From: UMGS2069 sp900557585
GTDB taxonomy: Bacteria > Bacillota > Clostridia > Christensenellales > UBA1242
Assembly (NCBI GenBank): GCA_902476355.1
Contig: CABSCS010000006.1
Coordinates: 1 to 64,000 of the forward strand
DNA length: 64,000 nucleotides
Direction of reading: 5' to 3'
In this document: in pieces, positions 34,634-42,739 of the stretch
Position numbering within the stretch: the first letter of the stretch is position 1
How the letters are laid out: each line of letters starts with the position of its first letter
Program-made: the position numbers and the translations under genes
Notes under the pieces: generated by a model
Seen by the model: only the letters and a program-made list of their open reading frames with translations
Told to the model about the DNA's origin: nothing
Databases searched by the model: none

Positions 34634-37600
34634 ATGAAAAACTATTTTGATATTAAGAATCTAAACAAAGTCTATGAAGACTTTTATAACAGGGTAGAGT
34701 CAGAAAAATCTGGCTCTATTTTTGGTGCTTGCGAACCTTTCAAAATTGCAATGGCATCGGCTTTTGAACATAAGAATTTATATGTCACTGCCGACTTTGT
34801 AACTGCGGGCAGAGTCCTTGAAATGTTTCAATCTTTGTTTGGAAAAAGAGCGCAAATGCTTAAACCTGCACCAGACAATTTTACATTTTCGCGTGCAAAA
34901 AACAACGAAACAAATATTGACAATCTTGTGACACTTTCACGCCTTGCATCGGGAGAGGTTGATGTTCTTGTTTTGCCAGTTTCGGCTGTGCTTTCGCTTT
35001 ATCCAACAAAGCAGGCAATTTTAAACAACTTTATCAAAATTAAAGTTGATGAAAAAATCGAACCATCTGCGCTTGCCGAAAAACTTGTAAAGGCGGGATA
35101 TAAAAGAGAAGACCTTGTTTCTGCACCTTGTCAGTTTGCTCTTCGTGGTGACATTTTAGATGTTTTTCCAATGCAGGCTGAAACAATGTATCGCGTTGAG
35201 TTTTTCGACCAATATATCGAAAGCATTTGCGAACTTGACGGCGCAACAATGAAAAAGGGCAAAAGCGTTAAAGCAATTGAAATTTTGCCATGTTCAAATG
35301 TGTTTTTTGAAGATAACGAAGTTGCCTTGATTCAAAAATATTTGGACAAATGCCTTGAAAGAAAGTTTGAAGATGGAACCGAAAAAGAAGAATATGTGAA
35401 AAACATAAACGACTTGAAGTTTAAACTTGAAAACGAAACTTCGGGCTTTTCACTTGATTATATTTTCCCGCTTATCAAGAATAAATCTTCAATTTTTGAC
35501 TATGTCAAAGACTTTGCGGTTTTGATTGATGAGTGCAAAATGGTTTATGACGAAAGCATTTCTTTCGAGCGTGAAAAAACCGAACAGATTAAACGTCTTG
35601 AAAAAGACAATGTTTTGCTTTCAAAAACTGGAAACACTTTTGAGTTTTCAGAGTTTTTAAACGAACTTCCAAACCACATTTCTGTGGCTTTTCAAAAAAT
35701 TACAAACACCAACAGATTTTTTAATCCAAAGGTTGTTTTAAACATAAAGTCCTCGCCAGTTTCAAGATACACTCACAATCTTGCACTTCTTGCAAAAGAC
35801 CTTAAAAAATATGATTTTGACGGCTACCGTTCAATATTGTTTGCAAAAACTCAGCAAGATGCTGAATATTTGAAAAAAACGCTTTTGAACAGTGGTGTCG
35901 AATATGATATTTCAAATCCAGACAAGTTGAGTGAAACAAACAGTTCAATTATTCCAAAAGAGTTTGCGTCGGGCTTTATTTTGCCAGATGAAAAGATTTT
36001 TGTTCTTGGAACCTATGACATTTTGCCAAGAAAAGCAAAAGAAAACAAACTCAAAGTTCAACGCTCTAATGTTTTTTCAATCCCAAAAGTTGGCGACTAT
36101 GTTGTCCACTCTTTCCACGGAATTGGAATTTGTGAGGGTGTTACAAAACTTTCTGGAAACTTTGGAACCAAAGACTATGTTGTTGTTCGCTATCGTGACG
36201 GCGACAAACTCTATGTTCCAATTGACCAAATGAACATGCTTGACAAGTTCTCGGGTGCCGAGGCTCCAAAAAGACTTTCTAAAATTGGCGGTCAGGAATT
36301 TGCAAAAGTCAAAGAGAAAGTAAAGTCGTCGGTAAAGAAACTTGCATTTGACCTTTTGGCACTTTATGCTGAAAGAGAAAAGAAAAAGGGCTTTGCATAT
36401 AGCAAAGACACCGATCTTCAAGTTGAATTTGAAAACAGTTTTCCATACACTGAAACCGAAGACCAACTTGTTTCTATTTCTGAAATTAAGCAAGACATGG
36501 AACAAGGAAAAGTTATGGATCGTCTTCTTTGTGGTGATGTTGGCTTTGGAAAAACCGAGGTTGCACTTCGTGCTGCGTTCAAGGCAATTGTAGACGGAAA
36601 ACAAGTTGCCTTTTTGGCACCAACAACCATTCTTTGTGAGCAACACTATAATACTGCGCGTGCAAGAATGGATAATTTCGGGGTTAAAACCGAAGTCTTG
36701 AACCGCTTCAAAACGCCAAAACAAGCGCGTGAAATTTTAAAAAAAGTTGAAAGTGGCGAAATTGATGTTCTTTGTGGAACTCATCGCATTTTGAGTGCAG
36801 ATGTAAACTTTAAAGACCTTGGACTTATCATTCTTGATGAAGAGCAAAAATTTGGTGTTGAAGACAAAGAAAAAATCAAACTTAAATATCCAAATGTTGA
36901 TGTTTTAACACTCAGTGCAACGCCAATTCCAAGAACTTTGCACATGTCGCTTTCGGGTATTCGTGATGTTTCAATCATTTCAACACCGCCAAGCCAGCGT
37001 CTTCCAATTGCTACCTATGTCACCGAATATTCAGCATCACTTGTGAAAGAAGCAATTGAAAAAGAAATGTCCAGAAACGGACAAACTTTCATTTTATATA
37101 ATTCTGTCGCAAAGATTTATGATTATGCCGAACGTGTTCGAAAAATTGTTCCAAATGCAAAAATTTTGGTGGGGCATGGTCAAATGCCAGGAAAGGAACT
37201 TGAAGACATTATCTATAAGTTCTATCACGGTGAGGCTGATGTTTTGATTTGCACAACCATTATTGAAAATGGAATTGACATTGAAAATGCAAACACATTG
37301 ATTGTTGTTGACAGCGACCACTTTGGGCTTTCTCAACTTTATCAACTTCGTGGAAGAGTTGGGCGTGGAAACCGCATGGCATATGCCTATTTGACCTATG
37401 ACCCAAACAAGGTTCTCACCGAAGATGCCTATAAGCGTCTTGACGCAATCAGCGAGTTCACCGAGTTTGGAAGCGGATTCAAACTTGCAATGCGAGACCT
37501 TGAAATTCGTGGAAGCGGAAATGTTCTTGGTGCCGAGCAACACGGACACATGGAAAAAGTTGGATATGAACTTTATTCAAAACTTCTTGCCGAGGCTGTC

Positions 37601-38071
37601 AGCGAACTTCGTGGACAAAAGGTTCAAGAAGAAAATGATGTTCAAATCAAGGTTGCGGTTGATGCGTTTATTCCAGACACCTATATCACCAAAAGTGAAG
37701 ACCGCATGGTTGCCTATAAAACCATTGCCGGCATTAAAAATGACCAAGACAAAGACCGTGTTCTTCACGACTTTTCCGAAGTGTTTGGGCCAGTTCCAAA
37801 AGTTGTTCAAAACCTTATTGATGTTGCATATATCAAGGCAAAAGCGTCAAAACTTAAAGCGGAAAGTGTTGTGTCTTCTTTGTCTGCATTTGAAATTGTG
37901 TTTGACAGCAAAGACAAAATCATTGGAAATGAAGAAATTGGCGAACTTATTTACAAGTTCCGCTTTCAGTGTTCGCTTGATTTTACAAACGGCTCTAAAA
38001 TTTGCTTTAAACGAAGCAAAAATGCCGAAGATAATTTCAATTTATTGAAAGAATTTATGAAAGCAGTTTAA
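34634..38071 (+). CDS. mfd: Transcription-repair coupling factor
   Basis: ATP-dependent translocase that removes RNA polymerase stalled at DNA lesions and recruits UvrA. 1145 residues, normal length. Domains in order: UvrB-like N-terminal (to ~350), RNA polymerase interaction domain about 480-560 (VGDYVVHSFHGIG), DEAD-type motor with Walker A GDVGFGKTE (about 630-640), DEEQ (about 734), SATPIPRTLHMSLSGIRD, helicase motif VI in QLRGRVGRG, and the C-terminal TRCF domain. It forms a glmU-like/pth/mfd operon. Confidence 0.97.
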   Translation: MKNYFDIKNLNKVYEDFYNRVESEKSGSIFGACEPFKIAMASAFEHKNLYVTADFVTAGRVLEMFQSLFGKRAQMLKPAPDNFTFSRAKNNETNIDNLVTLSRLASGEVDVLVLPVSAVLSLYPTKQAILNNFIKIKVDEKIEPSALAEKLVKAGYKREDLVSAPCQFALRGDILDVFPMQAETMYRVEFFDQYIESICELDGATMKKGKSVKAIEILPCSNVFFEDNEVALIQKYLDKCLERKFEDGTEKEEYVKNINDLKFKLENETSGFSLDYIFPLIKNKSSIFDYVKDFAVLIDECKMVYDESISFEREKTEQIKRLEKDNVLLSKTGNTFEFSEFLNELPNHISVAFQKITNTNRFFNPKVVLNIKSSPVSRYTHNLALLAKDLKKYDFDGYRSILFAKTQQDAEYLKKTLLNSGVEYDISNPDKLSETNSSIIPKEFASGFILPDEKIFVLGTYDILPRKAKENKLKVQRSNVFSIPKVGDYVVHSFHGIGICEGVTKLSGNFGTKDYVVVRYRDGDKLYVPIDQMNMLDKFSGAEAPKRLSKIGGQEFAKVKEKVKSSVKKLAFDLLALYAEREKKKGFAYSKDTDLQVEFENSFPYTETEDQLVSISEIKQDMEQGKVMDRLLCGDVGFGKTEVALRAAFKAIVDGKQVAFLAPTTILCEQHYNTARARMDNFGVKTEVLNRFKTPKQAREILKKVESGEIDVLCGTHRILSADVNFKDLGLIILDEEQKFGVEDKEKIKLKYPNVDVLTLSATPIPRTLHMSLSGIRDVSIISTPPSQRLPIATYVTEYSASLVKEAIEKEMSRNGQTFILYNSVAKIYDYAERVRKIVPNAKILVGHGQMPGKELEDIIYKFYHGEADVLICTTIIENGIDIENANTLIVVDSDHFGLSQLYQLRGRVGRGNRMAYAYLTYDPNKVLTEDAYKRLDAISEFTEFGSGFKLAMRDLEIRGSGNVLGAEQHGHMEKVGYELYSKLLAEAVSELRGQKVQEENDVQIKVAVDAFIPDTYITKSEDRMVAYKTIAGIKNDQDKDRVLHDFSEVFGPVPKVVQNLIDVAYIKAKASKLKAESVVSSLSAFEIVFDSKDKIIGNEEIGELIYKFRFQCSLDFTNGSKICFKRSKNAEDNFNLLKEFMKAV

Positions 38072-38087
38072 AAATTGCGAAAAGTGA

Positions 38088-38116
38088 TTGATTTTTATTT
38101 CACATTGCTTTATACT
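38088..38116 (+). promoter_or_regulatory. Promoter of PrsA-like lipoprotein
   Basis: TTGATT (38088-38093), a 17-nt spacer, TATACT (38111-38116). GGAGG ribosome site before the ATG at 38170. Confidence 0.6.
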
Positions 38117-38169
38117 ATAAAAGTTATTATGTAAACTCATAGCATTCGAGGCTAGATTTTGGAGGAAAG

Positions 38170-40041
38170 ATGAAAAACTTTAAATTAAAACTATTTTCAC
38201 TTGTTTTGTGCACATTCATGCTTTTGTCTGTTTTCACAGGCTGTTCGCTTTTTGTGTCAAACGATGGCAAAGATAAAAACAAGGTTGAACTTGTAATCGG
38301 AGAAGAACAAATTACAAGAGAAGAACTTTCTCAACTTTATTATAGTTTCTATTCTCAAAACTCTTCATATTTTTATTATTATGGTGAAGAGCAAATTGCA
38401 GACCTTTTCTATCGTTCAGTCATTGCAAGCAAACTTACTTTGCAAGAAGCAAAAAAACTTATTGCAAACAACACAATTGTTGTGACCGATGAAGATTATA
38501 AAGACATTTGGAAAAATGTTTTTGACTATTTCGACAATCAGGTTACAACTGCTGAAAAAGCAATCTTGACAAGCAAGGGTGCAAAAGATGAAGATTTGCC
38601 AAAACGTTTGCAAACTTCAAAAGATAGTGAAGAAAAAGCATATAAATATGAACCATATAAGTTCGAAAAAGTTGAATATAAACCAGCAACAGGAACTCAG
38701 GCAACAGCTCCTGAAATTGATGGTAAAATTCCAGAACTTAAAGCAAGACTTTTCAAATATAACACTTCAAAAGATAAAGAAAATCCAGTTTATGAAGACA
38801 TTGCCGAAGCCGAACTCAAAGTTCGTAATCAAGCATATGAACAATATATTTCATCTCTTGTTTTAAGTGCAAAAGCAAACAACAAAGACACAAACAGAAA
38901 CACTGTGATAAAGACCGAAGTTGAAAGAGTTTATAAAAGTTATTATGAATCTAAACTTCAAGAACTTTATCAAGATTATATCAACTCAACTTCTGCAAGA
39001 AGTGATGAGGGATACACCGACCACTATTCAAACGCTGCAATCGTAAAGAAGTTTAAAGAACTTTTGAACGCTTCAACCGAAAGCAACACTGTTGAAGACA
39101 ACTATATTGAAGTTGTAACTTCAACTGATAATGACACACTCATTTTGTATCACTATAACGGAAAATATAAATTCTTTTCAGTTCAACACGTTCTTATTTC
39201 ATATAGCGATGAAATCTTGTCACAACTCAAAAACACAAATGGTTATGACACAGCAAAAGACCTTGAAATCAGAAATTATTACGAACAAGTTCGTGCTGCT
39301 CTTGTTGGCGGAACATCAGACATTGAAAACATGGAAACAACCTATCGTGATGACGATGGCTACACTGTTAAAGATGCCAATGGAAATAAACTCAAAATCA
39401 CAATTGGTGAAATTGTTTCAAAATTCAATGAAGAAGCAAACAAACGCTTGACCGAACTTCATCAAACCGATGAATATATCGCAATGAACGCAGAACAAAG
39501 AAATCTTGCAGACATCCGTGTAAGAACACTTCTTTTCAACGAATTTGCTTGGAAATATAGTGGAGACACTGGTTCTCTCACAAACGACAAACTTGCAGGA
39601 GTTCTTGGCTTCACAATTACAAGTGAAAACAATAACCATGGCAGTTTCGTTAAAGATTTCACAAACGGCGCTCGTGAAATGTATGCTTCAATTGAAGACG
39701 AAACAAAAAAACTTGGCGAAGAAATCAAATATGTTGTTTCAGACTATGGCGTTCACATGATGATGATAACTGGTGTTTATGAACCAGGCGAACTTGTGAA
39801 AATCACAGGAAAGAGCGACGATGAAATTGTTGAAGAACTTAAAAATAACTATGTTTCAAACCTTTCAACACAAACTCTTTATGAGTATGTATACGATTTG
39901 ATTAAAGAAAAAACTGTTGGAGAGAAAGGAACATTCTATGCAGACTTCAGAAATGCAATGCTCAAAAAATATACTGACGAAGGTAAAGTTGAATATAAAG
40001 AAAAACTCACCTATGAACAACTCAACAATTTGATTAAATAG
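38170..40041 (+). CDS. PrsA/SurA-like foldase lipoprotein
   Basis: A 623-residue lipoprotein (signal ending FTGC) on the outer membrane face. An N-terminal SurA-type region (VELVIGEEQITREELSQLYY, IASKLTLQEAKK) is followed by a long charged helical part and a diverged parvulin-like segment (FFSVQHVLISY ... YVVSDYGVHMMMITGVYEPG). It is larger than usual for PrsA (~300), with extra Tyr/Lys/Glu-rich insertions. Location right after mfd matches the common Bacillota order mfd-prsA. Expected to help fold exported proteins; peptidyl-prolyl isomerase activity is uncertain because the parvulin part is degenerate. Confidence 0.78.
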   Translation: MKNFKLKLFSLVLCTFMLLSVFTGCSLFVSNDGKDKNKVELVIGEEQITREELSQLYYSFYSQNSSYFYYYGEEQIADLFYRSVIASKLTLQEAKKLIANNTIVVTDEDYKDIWKNVFDYFDNQVTTAEKAILTSKGAKDEDLPKRLQTSKDSEEKAYKYEPYKFEKVEYKPATGTQATAPEIDGKIPELKARLFKYNTSKDKENPVYEDIAEAELKVRNQAYEQYISSLVLSAKANNKDTNRNTVIKTEVERVYKSYYESKLQELYQDYINSTSARSDEGYTDHYSNAAIVKKFKELLNASTESNTVEDNYIEVVTSTDNDTLILYHYNGKYKFFSVQHVLISYSDEILSQLKNTNGYDTAKDLEIRNYYEQVRAALVGGTSDIENMETTYRDDDGYTVKDANGNKLKITIGEIVSKFNEEANKRLTELHQTDEYIAMNAEQRNLADIRVRTLLFNEFAWKYSGDTGSLTNDKLAGVLGFTITSENNNHGSFVKDFTNGAREMYASIEDETKKLGEEIKYVVSDYGVHMMMITGVYEPGELVKITGKSDDEIVEELKNNYVSNLSTQTLYEYVYDLIKEKTVGEKGTFYADFRNAMLKKYTDEGKVEYKEKLTYEQLNNLIK

Positions 40042-40057
40042 TTTCAAATAAAAGTAA

Positions 40058-40092
40058 AAAAAGACTCAGGCAACCCGCCTGGGTCTTTTTTT
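40058..40092 (+). terminator. Rho-independent terminator after PrsA-like gene
   Basis: Stem AAAAAGACTCAGGC / GCCTGGGTCTTTTT with one wobble, loop AACCC, then T run. Confidence 0.85.
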
Positions 40093-40186
40093 TAATTTGC
40101 TGTTTTTTTGTGCCAGTTTTAATCCCAAGTCTATATATTTATAGTGTAAATTGATATATAAAACTTTATAGTAGAAAAACTTTGTT

Positions 40187-40245
40187 TGTCATTTTGAGCA
40201 AATAGAGCATACGACAGCATGCGGAATGCGTTGAAAAATCTTATC
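40187..40245 (+). repeat. Candidate dispersed intergenic repeat
   Basis: The stretch starts TGTCATTTTGAGCAAA, contains CATACGACAGCATGCGG and ends near TTGAAAAATCTTATCG. It resembles the widespread TGTCATTCTGAGC...GAAGAATCT class of bacterial intergenic repeats, by memory only. Only one copy is in the window. Confidence 0.35.
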
Positions 40246-40301
40246 GTTTGTGGATGTGCCTACATTGAAAAAGACGAAAAAGTTGGATAAAATCAAAAGA
40301 A

Positions 40302-40328
40302 AAAACACCAAGCAATTGGTGTTTTTTC
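40302..40328 (+). terminator. Orphan terminator
   Basis: AAAACACCA / TGGTGTTTT (40302-40310, 40317-40325), loop AGCAAT, T-rich tail. No recognisable gene ends here. Confidence 0.65.
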
Positions 40329-40468
40329 TGTTCACTTCCTTTATATAGTAAAGATTTGATGTTTGGTTAAAAAATGAATATTGATGAAATATTTTGTGTT
40401 TAAATAGTTAAAGATTGATTGGTACAAGAAAGAAAAACCTATTGTTGAAGAGATATAACAAACATTAT

Positions 40469-40499
40469 AAAAAAGCACCAATAAGTTTGGTGCTTTTTT
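40469..40499. terminator. Terminator of dut (minus), bidirectional
   Basis: AAAAGCACCA / TGGTGCTTTT (40471-40480, 40488-40497), with A and T runs on both sides; lies 39 nt beyond the dut stop. Confidence 0.8.
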
Positions 40500-40535
40500 G
40501 TTGGTTATTAAGTTTGGTTTTCAAAATGTATAAAA

Positions 40536-41054
40536 CTATTTTGTGCTACCGAAACCACCATTGCGGAGTCCGTCGGCACTGTCGTCTTCGGTGATGCCGA
40601 ATGGGAAGAAATAACCTTGAACAAAACTTTTTCCTGCTGGGAGAAAAAGGTGTTTGTCGCTATTGCGAAGGTCATAGAGAAGTTTCACAAGAATGTGTCC
40701 TTCATTGTCTGAATTATAATAGTCGGCATCAATCAAGCCTGCGGTGTTATACATGATAAGACGGCTTTTTGTTCCAAGTCCGCTTTTTGGCATGATGAGA
40801 AGTGCCCAGTCTTCTTGAATTTTTGAACGGATTCCAGTTGGAACAACAAGTTCGTTTCCAACATCAAGTTCAATTTCGTATGGAAGATAGAAATCATAGC
40901 CGGCAGACATTTTTGTTGCTCTTGCTGGCATTTTGATTTTATCATACATTTCCTTGATTTGATCGTTTGAAAGATTTGTGTTTGGATTTAGGTTTCTAAA
41001 GTCTTTTGCAAATTGCTCAAAAGAAACTTTTTCAAATTTTGCTACTCTGTTCAT
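40536..41054 (-). CDS. dut: dUTP diphosphatase
   Basis: Trimeric-type dUTPase (172 residues) hydrolysing dUTP to dUMP, which keeps uracil out of DNA and feeds thymidylate synthesis. Conserved blocks: ATKMSAGYDFYLP (motif 1), MPKSGLGTK (motif 2), NTAGLIDADYYN (motif 3) and C-terminal RNGGFGSTK (motif 5). A ~45-residue N-terminal extension precedes motif 1. The ribosome site AAAGGAG lies 7-8 nt before the ATG. Monocistronic, divergent from the HipA-like kinase gene. Confidence 0.9.
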   Translation of the reverse strand: MNRVAKFEKVSFEQFAKDFRNLNPNTNLSNDQIKEMYDKIKMPARATKMSAGYDFYLPYEIELDVGNELVVPTGIRSKIQEDWALLIMPKSGLGTKSRLIMYNTAGLIDADYYNSDNEGHILVKLLYDLRNSDKHLFLPAGKSFVQGYFFPFGITEDDSADGLRNGGFGSTK

Positions 41055-41151
41055 TTGTTTTCTCCTTTCTTATAGTTTGCCATTTTTTTCAAATTTTTGC
41101 AACTGTTTTTGCCTCGCATAATATTGTTTGTTTATAGTGTACAAACCAATG

Positions 41152-41180
41152 TTGACAAACCTGTTTCGGGGTGATAAAAT
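41152..41180 (+). promoter_or_regulatory. Promoter giving a predicted leaderless kinase transcript
   Basis: TTGACA (41152-41157), a 17-nt spacer ending in TGA, TAAAAT (41175-41180). The ATG at 41187 is 6 nt beyond the -10 and has no Shine-Dalgarno. Confidence 0.8.
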
Positions 41181-41186
41181 AAAAGT

Positions 41187-42302
41187 ATGATAAGTGTTAA
41201 ATGTGAGCGAAACAATCGTGGGTTCTATGATTTTGACAAGATTGACAAATCAAATCACCGCATTGTGATGAACGCTCTTTCAGAAAGAAAAAACAGCGAA
41301 AACTTTTGGTGTTATCCTTCATATGACATTCCTTTTTTGGTGAAATATAGAAAATATCCATCATATGTTTTTGCGCTTTATTCTGAACTTTTATATGAGG
41401 GCGCATGCAAACAAAATGGCGTGAAATGCGCAAACATTGACGTTGCAACTTACAGGGGTCATTCTTGCGTTTTGAGCGAAGATGTTGCATATCATGCCGA
41501 CGAAAGATTCAATGCCTATGGTCTTGCAATGCTTGCTGGAATAGACCGCGAAGAACTTTATTATAATGAAGATAAAACTTTTAGAAAAGGTTTCTATGCC
41601 GACCGACTGTATCAATATGCGCTTCTTGCGAAAAAGCAGTTTAAAGAACTTGAAGTTGATAAAAACTTTCTTCTTGACCTTTATAAAATGGCGTTTATAG
41701 ACCTTATGTTTGCCCAAGAAGACCGCAACCCAACAAACATCATGTTTCTTATAAACAAAAATGGAGACAAGCGCACATTGTCGGTTGCGCCTTTGTTTGA
41801 CAACGAATATTCTTTCGGATTTATGCGTCTTTCGGCGTTTTATCTTTATAATCACCTTGACCCATTCGAAGTGATGAACGACCCTGTTCAAAACTTTGGC
41901 ATTGGCGCGGTTTTCAATGCAGATTGCGAAGAAGTTGCAAAATATGCAACGCCAATTTTTGGAATTCATCAAAAAGTTGACAAATGTCGCTTTCCACTTG
42001 AACTTTCGGTTTCAGACAAAGAGTCTTTGCCTTTTAAAAAGTTGGCAAACAAGGTTTTGAAACAAGAATATGAAAGCATGGCAAAAATTGTGCTTTCAAA
42101 CCCAGAAATGAAAAAGTTTGTTGATGATTTCAAGGCTGACATGTTTGCTGTTGCAGACAATGTGAAAGCAAGGCAACATTTTGAAATTCCAGAAGACTAT
42201 GCTGTTTTGGCTCAAGAGATTTTTGAGTTTAATTATAAGCGTCTTCAAAAGCAAATTTCAAAAATGCAAAAACTTGAAAGCGAAGAAGAAAAAGGAGAAT
42301 AA
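41187..42302 (+). CDS. HipA-like protein kinase-fold protein
   Basis: 371 residues. The catalytic core resembles HipA/PI3K-like kinases: MAFIDLMFAQEDRNPTNIMF supplies the catalytic-loop Asp and Asn (about Asp179, Asn184), and SVAPLFDNEYSFGF the metal-binding Asp (about 205). The segment ATYRGHSCVLSEDV resembles the beta-hairpin region before the hinge. HipA N-subdomain 1 is missing. The start coincides with the predicted transcription start (leaderless). The small gene at 42304 begins 1 nt after the stop, with its ribosome site inside this gene. Toxin, regulator or peptide-modifying kinase roles are all possible. Confidence 0.6.
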   Translation: MISVKCERNNRGFYDFDKIDKSNHRIVMNALSERKNSENFWCYPSYDIPFLVKYRKYPSYVFALYSELLYEGACKQNGVKCANIDVATYRGHSCVLSEDVAYHADERFNAYGLAMLAGIDREELYYNEDKTFRKGFYADRLYQYALLAKKQFKELEVDKNFLLDLYKMAFIDLMFAQEDRNPTNIMFLINKNGDKRTLSVAPLFDNEYSFGFMRLSAFYLYNHLDPFEVMNDPVQNFGIGAVFNADCEEVAKYATPIFGIHQKVDKCRFPLELSVSDKESLPFKKLANKVLKQEYESMAKIVLSNPEMKKFVDDFKADMFAVADNVKARQHFEIPEDYAVLAQEIFEFNYKRLQKQISKMQKLESEEEKGE

Positions 42303-42303
42303 A

Positions 42304-42627
42304 ATGAAAATTGTTTTATGTTACAAAGAGTTTGAACTTGGCGAACTTGTTCAAAACGGAGAAGAGTTTGTTTTCACACCAGTAAGTGGTTGTGAACTTG
42401 CAAGACAAAGATATATCATCCCTCGTGCAAGTGCACTTCTTTCTGGGGGAGAGAAAAGATCATATAAGTTGTTTGGAGAATATGCCTATTTTTTGAAACT
42501 GCTTCAAAACAACTATATTAAAAGTGAAGCCAACATTATTGGTGATGAAACCGATTTTGAAAAACTTGAAAAAATTGCAAAATTGTCGCTTGATCAAGGT
42601 TCTTTCTATATCAAACTTAGAAAATAA
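42304..42627 (+). CDS. Small protein paired with HipA-like kinase
   Basis: 107 residues, not firmly recognised. KIVLCYKEFELGELVQNGEEFVFTP resembles the N-subdomain-1 strand pattern of HipA (VGxLxxxxxxxFxY) and HipS antitoxins, which could explain what the upstream kinase lacks; the match is weak. The rest is helical (KLFGEYAYFLKLLQNNY). The ribosome site AAAGGAG is in the 3' end of the kinase gene and the spacing between genes is 1 nt, so expression is coupled. A terminator follows. Confidence 0.55.
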   Translation: MKIVLCYKEFELGELVQNGEEFVFTPVSGCELARQRYIIPRASALLSGGEKRSYKLFGEYAYFLKLLQNNYIKSEANIIGDETDFEKLEKIAKLSLDQGSFYIKLRK

Positions 42628-42630
42628 GCA

Positions 42631-42660
42631 AAGTGTCAGCAAAATCTGACACTTTTTCTT
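42631..42660 (+). terminator. Rho-independent terminator
   Basis: AAGTGTCAG / CTGACACTT (42631-42639, 42646-42654), loop CAAAAT, T-rich tail. Confidence 0.85.
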
Positions 42661-42680
42661 TGCAACGATTGTAAAAAAGA

Positions 42681-42714
42681 TAGACAATCGGAATATTATT
42701 CGTTAAAATATAAT
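42681..42714 (+). promoter_or_regulatory. Promoter of acetyltransferase/DUF6320 pair
   Basis: TAGACA (42681-42686), a 17-nt spacer, TAAAAT (42704-42709), overlapped by TATAAT (42709-42714). Confidence 0.5.
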
Positions 42715-42739
42715 AAGAAATATGATATCAGGCGAAAAT

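Larger units (their letters stand above)
40042..40535. other. 494-nt intergenic region with three terminators and a repeat-like segment
   Basis: Beyond the terminator at 40058 there are two more terminator hairpins (40302-40325 and 40471-40497). Between them lies a segment beginning TGTCATTTTGAGC (40187 on) that resembles dispersed intergenic repeats. An isolated terminator at 40302 with no gene in front may mark a small RNA or gene remnant ending there; no coding frame is convincing. Confidence 0.45.

Noticed and set aside
36077..36724. Minus-strand frame of 215 codons inside mfd
   Set aside because: Opposite conserved helicase motifs of Mfd; shadow frame only.
41055..41151. A promoter for dut on the minus strand
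   Set aside because: Several partial -10 and -35 matches exist, but none with acceptable spacing, so none was listed.
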